From PALSA-600 sp037142875 (lineage in GTDB: Bacteria; Actinomycetota; Thermoleophilia; Gaiellales; Gaiellaceae), in assembly GCA_037142875.1 (NCBI GenBank), contig JBAWZV010000001.1, positions 310,001-374,000 of the forward strand: DNA of 64,000 bases, in the 5' to 3' direction. This document shows, in pieces, positions 59,450 through 64,000 of the stretch. Every line of letters begins with the position of its first letter. Position 1 is the stretch's first letter. Position numbers and translations under genes: made by a program. The notes beneath the pieces were generated by a model that was not told the origin of the DNA, made no database searches, and saw only the letters and a program-made list of their open reading frames with translations.

Positions 59450-60850
59450 TCAACGCGCCTGCTTGACGCGAACGGTGAGTTCTTGCACCAGGTTGTACAC
59501 AGACCTGTCCTCACGAATCATGCGTGCGATCTTGGAGGTTGCGTGGATCACCGTGGTGTGGTCGCGTCCCCCGAACGCCTTGCCGATCTTGGGAAGCGAG
59601 GAGTCGGTCAGCTCACGGGCGAGGTACATCGCGACCTGCCGCGGATACACGATGCTCTGCGATCTGCGGTCACCGACGAGCTCGTCCATGCTGACGCTGA
59701 ACCGCTCGCAGACAAGCGACTGGATCTGCTCGATCGAGACCGCCGCCGCCTCGCCCTGAGGGAAGACGTCGCGGAGCACGTCCTGGGCGAGCTCAACCTC
59801 CATCCGCCGGCCGGTGAAGCCCGCGAAGGCCACGACGCGCGTGAGCGCACCCTCGAGCTCGCGGATGTTGCTGGTCACGCGACTCGCAATGAACGTCAGA
59901 ACCTCCGGGTCATCGACCTGGATCCCGTCGACCATCACCTTTCGGCGGAGGATGGCGATGCGCGTCTCGAGGTCGGGCGGCTGGATGTCGGTGATGAGGC
60001 CCCACTCGAACCGCGACCGGAGGCGGTCCTCGAGCGTTGCGATGTCACGGGGCGGCCGATCGGAGCTCAGCACGATCTGGCGCCCCGCTTCATGGAGGGT
60101 GTTGAAGGTGTGGAAGAACTCCTCCTGGATCCGCTCCTTGTGCTCGAAGAACTGGACATCGTCGATCAGGAGCACGTCGTAGGCGCGGTAGCGCTGCTTG
60201 AAGCCGTCCATCCGCTTGTCGCGGATCGAGTTGATGAAGTCGCTCATGAACGTCTCCGAGGTCACGTAACAGACGCTCATGTTTGACGAGTGCTGCCCGA
60301 TGTAGTTCGCGATGGCGTGAAGAAGGTGCGTCTTCCCGAGCCCGGTGTGGCCGTAGATGAAGAGCGGGTTCCAGGACTGCGCGGGCGCCTCGGCGATCGC
60401 GAGTGCTGCGGCGTGCGCGAAGCGGTTCGACGAACCGATCACGAAGGAGTCGAAGGTGTACTTCGGGTTGATGCTCCCCGTGCCGAGACGCGGCGGAAGC
60501 GGCGGGAGTTGCGCGGCGGCTTCGATGAACGGCGCGGCGATGCTCGGGATGCCGGGAGCGGCCGGCCGCACGAACTCGGGCTCCTCGGCCGTCGCGACCT
60601 GTGGACGAACGTCAAGCTCGAGCCGCAACTCGGCACCGGTCGCCTCCTTGACGGCGGCGCGAATCAGCTCGACGAAGTGGCTTCGGATCCACTCCCGCGT
60701 GAAGTCGTTTGGTACGGACAGGGTGAAGGTCGCTGTATCGACGGAGACGACGTCTACCTCACCGAACCAGGTGAGGTAGGTCTTCTCGTTCAGCGCGCCG
60801 CGTAGCTGTGCGGCGACGTCGTCCCAGAGGCGCTCAGCAGTCAGCTCCAT
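59450..60850 (-). CDS. dnaA: Chromosomal replication initiator protein DnaA
   Basis: 466 residues from ATG 60850, with GGAG 6 nt upstream; GTG 60862 adds four residues. Domain I starts LWDDVAAQLRGALNEKTYLTWFGEV. Domain III has FVIGSSNRFAHAAALAIAE, Walker A GHTGLGKT (167-174), LLIDDVQFFEHKERIQEEFFHTFN and sensor SSDRPPRDI. Domain IV ends with the DnaA-box-binding signature GGRDHTTVIHA. It opens the origin. Domain II is short. TATTGT on the minus strand (60901-60906) could be its -10. Confidence 0.97.
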   Translation of the reverse strand: MELTAERLWDDVAAQLRGALNEKTYLTWFGEVDVVSVDTATFTLSVPNDFTREWIRSHFVELIRAAVKEATGAELRLELDVRPQVATAEEPEFVRPAAPGIPSIAAPFIEAAAQLPPLPPRLGTGSINPKYTFDSFVIGSSNRFAHAAALAIAEAPAQSWNPLFIYGHTGLGKTHLLHAIANYIGQHSSNMSVCYVTSETFMSDFINSIRDKRMDGFKQRYRAYDVLLIDDVQFFEHKERIQEEFFHTFNTLHEAGRQIVLSSDRPPRDIATLEDRLRSRFEWGLITDIQPPDLETRIAILRRKVMVDGIQVDDPEVLTFIASRVTSNIRELEGALTRVVAFAGFTGRRMEVELAQDVLRDVFPQGEAAAVSIEQIQSLVCERFSVSMDELVGDRRSQSIVYPRQVAMYLARELTDSSLPKIGKAFGGRDHTTVIHATSKIARMIREDRSVYNLVQELTVRVKQAR

Positions 60851-61152
60851 TTCATGCTCCACGCCGTCAGACCCTCTCCTCGTACCGATGTCGGAGCGCG
60901 ACAATAGCACCGTTCGCAAGAGGTGCTCAATGAGGTTGCGAGTCTCTGTAGAACCTCCAAAAGATCCCTATATGCAGGAAAAAATGGCTCCTCCACACGA
61001 CTCTCCACAGGTGTGGATAGACGGTTGTGGGACCCCGGCCGAGGGGGCCTTTTCCACGGCTTTTGCACCTGTTGCGACCTGTGGACAACTCCGGGTGGGC
61101 TGATCCGTCTATACTGCGGTCGTCGCGGCCACTGTGTCCGACCCCTTCACTG
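60851..61152. other. Probable replication origin (oriC) between dnaA and rpmH
   Basis: About 300 bp hold the dnaA and rpmH promoters and several DnaA-box-like sites: CTCTCCACA (61001-61009) facing TGTGGATAG (61012-61020) across 2 bp, TTTTCCACG (61050-61058) and TGTGGACAA (61080-61088). An A-rich stretch (60971-60984) could be an unwinding element. Divergent transcription on the two sides supports an origin here. Confidence 0.7.
61110..61115 (+). promoter_or_regulatory. -10 element TATACT of the rpmH operon
   Basis: TATACT is a near-consensus box; a start near 61122 would leave a 31-nt leader to rpmH. The DnaA-box-like TGTGGACAA at 61080-61088 covers the -35 region. Confidence 0.5.
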
Positions 61153-61287
61153 ATGAAACGGACATACCAGCCAAACGTACGCAGGCGGAAGAAGAAGCAT
61201 GGCTTCCGCGCCCGGATGGCGACGCGTGCCGGCCAGACGATCCTGAAGCGCCGTCGCGCAAAGGGCCGCAAGCGCCTCTCCGCGTAG
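61153..61287 (+). CDS. rpmH: 50S ribosomal protein L34
   Basis: 44 residues: MKRTYQPNVRRRKKKHGFRA at the start and KRRRAKGRKRLSA at the end, the almost invariant L34 sequence. The ribosome-binding site is poor, with no GGAGG before the ATG. It starts the conserved rpmH-rnpA-yidD-yidC-jag-rsmG string beside oriC. The same DNA is open in the rnpA frame. Confidence 0.97.
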   Translation: MKRTYQPNVRRRKKKHGFRARMATRAGQTILKRRRAKGRKRLSA

Positions 61288-61289
61288 GC

Positions 61290-61643
61290 GTGCAGCGCAA
61301 GAACCGCCTGTCCCGCTCTCGCGACTTCGACGCCGTCTATCGCCACGGCCGCTCCGTGTCGACACGCTTCCTCACGCTGTACTGGTTCACGCGCTCCGAG
61401 CAGGACGGTGATCCCCGCCTGGGACTGGCCGTTCCGAAGGCCGTCGGCAACGCGGTCGTCCGCAACCGGATCAAGCGCCAGCTGCGTGAGATCTGGCAGG
61501 TGAAGCTCGGTGCGGGAGCAGTCGCGCCGACCAACGACTACGTTCTTGTCGTGCGCCACGGACTCCCCGACGCGGCTGACACGCGCGGCCACGACTGGTT
61601 GACCGAACGGGTCGACGAGGTTCTCGGAAGGGCCGCCGCGTGA
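61290..61643 (+). CDS. rnpA: Ribonuclease P protein component
   Basis: 117 residues from GTG 61290, 2 nt after rpmH. Marks: RLSRSRDFDAVYRHGRSVSTRFLTLYW and the RNR signature VPKAVGNAVVRNRIKRQLRE. It binds the catalytic RNase P RNA and helps process tRNA 5' ends. The frame stays open upstream through the whole of rpmH to a GTG at 61134, giving a 169-residue version like that of Thermus; which start is used is undecided. Confidence 0.94.
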   Translation: MQRKNRLSRSRDFDAVYRHGRSVSTRFLTLYWFTRSEQDGDPRLGLAVPKAVGNAVVRNRIKRQLREIWQVKLGAGAVAPTNDYVLVVRHGLPDAADTRGHDWLTERVDEVLGRAAA

Positions 61644-61849
61644 GGGTCATCGGGATCGGCGCCGTCCACCTCTACCGCTGGACGCTCGGCCTGCTCGTGC
61701 CCCGCGGACGCTGCAAGTACCACCCGAGCTGCTCGCAGTACGCACTCGACGTCCTGCGCAAGGACGGCCTCATCAACGGCTCGCTCCGTGCCGGCTGGCG
61801 CCTGCTGCGGTGCAACCCCTGGTCGCGCGGCGGAGTGGACCACGCCTGA
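61640..61849 (+). CDS. yidD: Membrane protein insertion efficiency factor YidD
   Basis: 69 residues from GTG, overlapping the rnpA stop (GTGA). The family marks are clear: LYRWTLGLLVPRGRCKYHPSCSQYALDVLRKDGLINGSLRAGWRLLRCNPWSRGGVD. Conserved cysteines and the amphipathic N-terminus suggest a peripheral inner-membrane protein that helps YidC. Its stop and the yidC start share one base. Confidence 0.96.
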   Translation: MRVIGIGAVHLYRWTLGLLVPRGRCKYHPSCSQYALDVLRKDGLINGSLRAGWRLLRCNPWSRGGVDHA

Positions 61850-62679
61850 TGGCCGTCGCGACGCTCGTCTTTAGCTTTCTGCAGCCACTCGAGGACGCTG
61901 TCCGCTGGCTTCTCGACCGCTTCCACTACGACTTCCATCTGCCGTGGGCGTGGTCGATCGTTGCGACCACGGTCGTCGTTCGGATCCTGCTCGTCCCGCT
62001 GACGGTCAAGCAGATCCACTCGATGCAGGCGATGCAGGCGCACATGCCCGCCTTGAAGGAGATCCAGAAGAAGTACAAGGGTGACCGCGCGAAGCTGAAC
62101 GAAGAGACGATGAAGTTCTACCGCGAGAACAACGTCAACCCGGCGGCGTCGTGCCTGCCGATGGTTGCGCAGTTCCCTGTCTTCATCTCGCTCTACCTCG
62201 TGCTGAAGCACTTTCATGCACCCGAGACTCACCCTGACCTCTCCTGGCTTCACATCGTTCCGAGCATCGCCGAGAAGGCAAGCGCGCACTGGTCGGGGTA
62301 CCTGCTGCTGGTGATCTATGCAGGGAGCCAGATCCTCTCGACGTGGTTCATGTCGACGACGATGGAGAAGTCGCAGCGGACGATCATGCTGATCGTCCCG
62401 CTCATCTTCATCTCGGTGATCGCGAACTTCCCGGCCGGACTTGTTCTCTACTGGGTGACGACCAACCTCTGGACGGTCGGCCAGGGCGTGGTAACACGTC
62501 AGCTCGTCCCGAAAGCTAAGCCTGGAGCGCCTGTGCCGGCCGGACCGAAGCGGTCGTCGCGAACACCGCCCGAGTCACCCGTGGCGGAGCCCGAGCGCGC
62601 AGCGCAGCAGCCGAGGCCAAACCCTGTTGCGCGCGGCCCGCGGCGCGTCAAGCGCAACAGGGGCGGCCCGCACCGATGA
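61849..62679 (+). CDS. yidC: Membrane protein insertase YidC
   Basis: 276 residues. It has the Gram-positive form without the large periplasmic domain: helices around 25-48, WSIVATTVVVRILLVPLTVKQ, a cytoplasmic hairpin (QKKYKGDRAKLNEETMKFYREN), NPAASCLPMVAQFPVFISLYLVL, and three more hydrophobic segments ending in FPAGLVLYWVTTNLWTVGQ. A lipobox is absent. The last 60 residues are basic and Pro-rich, as in ribosome-binding tails. It inserts membrane proteins alone or with SecYEG. Confidence 0.95.
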   Translation: MAVATLVFSFLQPLEDAVRWLLDRFHYDFHLPWAWSIVATTVVVRILLVPLTVKQIHSMQAMQAHMPALKEIQKKYKGDRAKLNEETMKFYRENNVNPAASCLPMVAQFPVFISLYLVLKHFHAPETHPDLSWLHIVPSIAEKASAHWSGYLLLVIYAGSQILSTWFMSTTMEKSQRTIMLIVPLIFISVIANFPAGLVLYWVTTNLWTVGQGVVTRQLVPKAKPGAPVPAGPKRSSRTPPESPVAEPERAAQQPRPNPVARGPRRVKRNRGGPHR

Positions 62680-63353
62680 CAGCGACCCTGACGGCCGAGG
62701 CCACCGGCGAGACCGTCGCCGAGGCGAAGGCGAAGGCACTCCAGGAACTCGAACGCAGTGCGGCGTCGATCGACCCGGAGACCGTCGAGTACCAGGTCGT
62801 CAGCGAGGGCAAGCGGGGCCTGCTGGGTGTCGGATACGCCCCGGCCCGAGTGGTCGCCTCTGCGGCGGGCATCGCTCGAACGACGGCCCCGCCTCGCGAT
62901 GACGAGTCCGACACAGCCGCGCACGTCCGCGAGCTTCTGGAGAACGTCACATCGGCCATCGGCGTCGACTGCACCGTTGAGATCGAGGAGCACGAAGGGG
63001 TGATCGTCGGCCGCTGCGACGGCGACGACCTGGGCCTTCTGATCGGTCGGCACGGACAGACAATCGACGCGATCCAGCTGCTGGCAAACGCGATTGCCGG
63101 CCACGAGGGCGAGGCACGAACCGAGATCGTGATCGACGCGGCCGGCTACCGAGATCGCCGGCGCCAGACGCTTGAGGCAACTGCACTGCGAGCGGCGGAC
63201 GACGTGATCCGGACAGGCACGACGGTGAGTCTCGAGGCGATGAGTGCCGCCGAACGCAAGGTCGTGCACGAGCGGCTGAAGGATGTCGACGGCGTGCTGA
63301 CTGGCAGCGAAGGAGTCGAGCCGTATCGGTACGTCATTGTCGAGCCCGCTTGA
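62676..63353 (+). CDS. jag: Jag/KhpB RNA-binding protein
   Basis: 225 residues from ATG overlapping the yidC stop (ATGA). Domain order is Jag_N (about 1-55, ATGETVAEAKAKALQELE), a linker, KH-II with GRHGQTIDAIQLLAN, and a C-terminal R3H domain (LEAMSAAERKVVHERL). KhpB binds many RNAs and affects cell division and wall growth in Gram-positives. Its conserved place after yidC supports the call. Confidence 0.95.
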   Translation: MTATLTAEATGETVAEAKAKALQELERSAASIDPETVEYQVVSEGKRGLLGVGYAPARVVASAAGIARTTAPPRDDESDTAAHVRELLENVTSAIGVDCTVEIEEHEGVIVGRCDGDDLGLLIGRHGQTIDAIQLLANAIAGHEGEARTEIVIDAAGYRDRRRQTLEATALRAADDVIRTGTTVSLEAMSAAERKVVHERLKDVDGVLTGSEGVEPYRYVIVEPA

Positions 63354-63915
63354 GGCCTGGCTCCACGCCGTCGTTGACACCGCAGGCCTGACCGCTCTCG
63401 ACCTGCCGACCGCCCGCAAGGTGCTGCTCGAGGACTCCCTGCGTGCGGTGGCGCTCGCGAGGGACGTTGAAGGGCCGATCGTGGACGTCGGCAGCGGCGG
63501 TGGAGCACCCGGCATTCCTCTTGCCTACGCGCTGCCGGATCACGAGGTCGTGCTGGTCGAGGCCGAGCGACGGAAGTGCAACTTCCTCGAAGAGTGGGTC
63601 CCGCCGAATGCTCGCGTTGTCTGGGGACGCGTCGAGGAGCAGGGAACCGACTGGGCGGGCGTGGCGGTTGCGAAGGCTCTGGCCCCGCCTCCCGTTGCAG
63701 CCGAGTGGTGCCTGCCGCTCGTGCGGCCCGGCGGAGTCGTGATTCTCTGGGTCGGAGCGAGCGCGGAGCCCGAGAAGGTGGCCGCCGTCGCAGCACGCCT
63801 CGGAGGCGAGCTCGAAGACGGGCCCGAGGGGCTCATCGTTCTGCGCAAGACGTCCCCGACTCCGGCGGGGTTCCCACGCCGGGTCGGCGTGGCCCGCAAG
63901 CGGCCTCTCGCGTGA
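63337..63915 (+). CDS. rsmG: 16S rRNA (guanine527-N7)-methyltransferase RsmG
   Basis: 192 residues from TTG 63337, overlapping jag by 17 nt. SAM-binding marks: LLEDSLRAVALA, IVDVGSGGGAPGIPLAYALPDHEVVLVEAERRKCNFLEEW and a later AVAKALAPPPVAAEW. It is slightly shorter than the usual 200-240 residues at the N-terminus. It methylates G527 of 16S rRNA. It couples to the following parA by GTGA. Confidence 0.93.
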   Translation: MSSPLEAWLHAVVDTAGLTALDLPTARKVLLEDSLRAVALARDVEGPIVDVGSGGGAPGIPLAYALPDHEVVLVEAERRKCNFLEEWVPPNARVVWGRVEEQGTDWAGVAVAKALAPPPVAAEWCLPLVRPGGVVILWVGASAEPEKVAAVAARLGGELEDGPEGLIVLRKTSPTPAGFPRRVGVARKRPLA

Positions 63916-64000
63916 GCGGCACCATCCGGGTCTTTCGCGAGAATGGTTCCATGGCGGGGAAGGTCTACGCGTTCGCGAATCAGAAGGGCGGGGTCGGCAA
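63912..64000 (+). CDS. parA: ParA/Soj chromosome-partitioning ATPase (3' end outside window)
   Basis: Only the first 29 codons are present. From ATG 63951 the protein reads MAGKVYAFANQKGGVGK, the deviant Walker A of ParA-type ATPases. GTG 63912, which overlaps the rsmG stop as GTGA, is in the same frame and adds 13 residues, so either start is possible. Place after rsmG near oriC is the standard location. Confidence 0.9.
   Translation, partial: MSGTIRVFRENGSMAGKVYAFANQKGGVG

Noticed and set aside
63930..63950. TTTCGCGAGAA near the parA start considered as a parS site
   Set aside because: It does not match the parS consensus TGTTTCACGTGAAACA well enough.

Overview
The window is about two-thirds G+C and looks chromosomal. 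It carries no insertion sequence, prophage or CRISPR array. The gene content fits a high-GC Gram-positive bacterium, most likely a deep-branching actinobacterium of the Thermoleophilia (Gaiella/Solirubrobacter) type. Supporting traits are many GTG and TTG starts, a caa3-type oxidase, a dTDP-rhamnose operon, MMPL and NfeD/slipin proteins, a DnaA-RpmH style origin and many apparently leaderless genes. The lineage is an inference from family resemblance and style, not a measured placement.

Layout. 1-2.4 kb: end of an amidohydrolase, a TPR membrane protein and a cytochrome c lipoprotein. 2.5-7.6 kb (minus): a five-gene caa3 cytochrome oxidase operon (ctaC, ctaD, ctaE) interleaved with two proteins built from USP-like modules. 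7.7-12 kb: a small membrane protein, tRNA-Lys(CUU) and a wbpI-wbpA-wbpB-wbpD-like cluster for a UDP-diacetamido-uronic acid. 12-15.5 kb: a subtilase and a SpoIID-domain protein. 15.6-18.6 kb: rfbA-rfbC-rfbD-rfbB. 18.8-25.9 kb: MMPL transporter, hsp20-lon, lipoprotein, M23 peptidase and YbjQ. 26-31.5 kb: PLP decarboxylase, PolX, GT2, thioredoxin and a polytopic membrane protein. 31.5-34.5 kb: TPP-riboswitch-led thiD-thiM-thiE-thiL. 34.5-38.9 kb: MrfA-like helicase, ABC exporter and MarC. 39-46.6 kb: accD-accA, a HAD hydrolase, fabZ-fabH-fabD-fabG-fabF and a minimal biotin ligase. 46.6-51.7 kb: PGRP-type amidase, NfeD-slipin and a GalT-like protein. 51.7-64 kb: the replication origin region, with gyrA, gyrB, dciA, recF, dnaN and dnaA to the left on the minus strand, and rpmH, rnpA, yidD, yidC, jag, rsmG and parA to the right on the plus strand. 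All of these are transcribed away from an origin near 61 kb.

Genes work in tight operons, many joined by 4-nt stop/start overlaps of the NTGA type. acc, fab and birA form one lipid-synthesis neighbourhood. wbp, rfb, GT2, SpoIID and the amidase form an envelope and surface-glycan set.

Main points for a second look: the USP-like modules inside the oxidase operon; a recurrent TANNNT box 6-9 nt before start codons, implying widespread leaderless mRNA; two divergent promoters with interlocked -10 boxes (fabZ/birA and mrfA/thi riboswitch); recF with no ATG, GTG or TTG start; a GyrB with an E. coli-like TOPRIM insert; and a Thermus-like rpmH/rnpA overlap.
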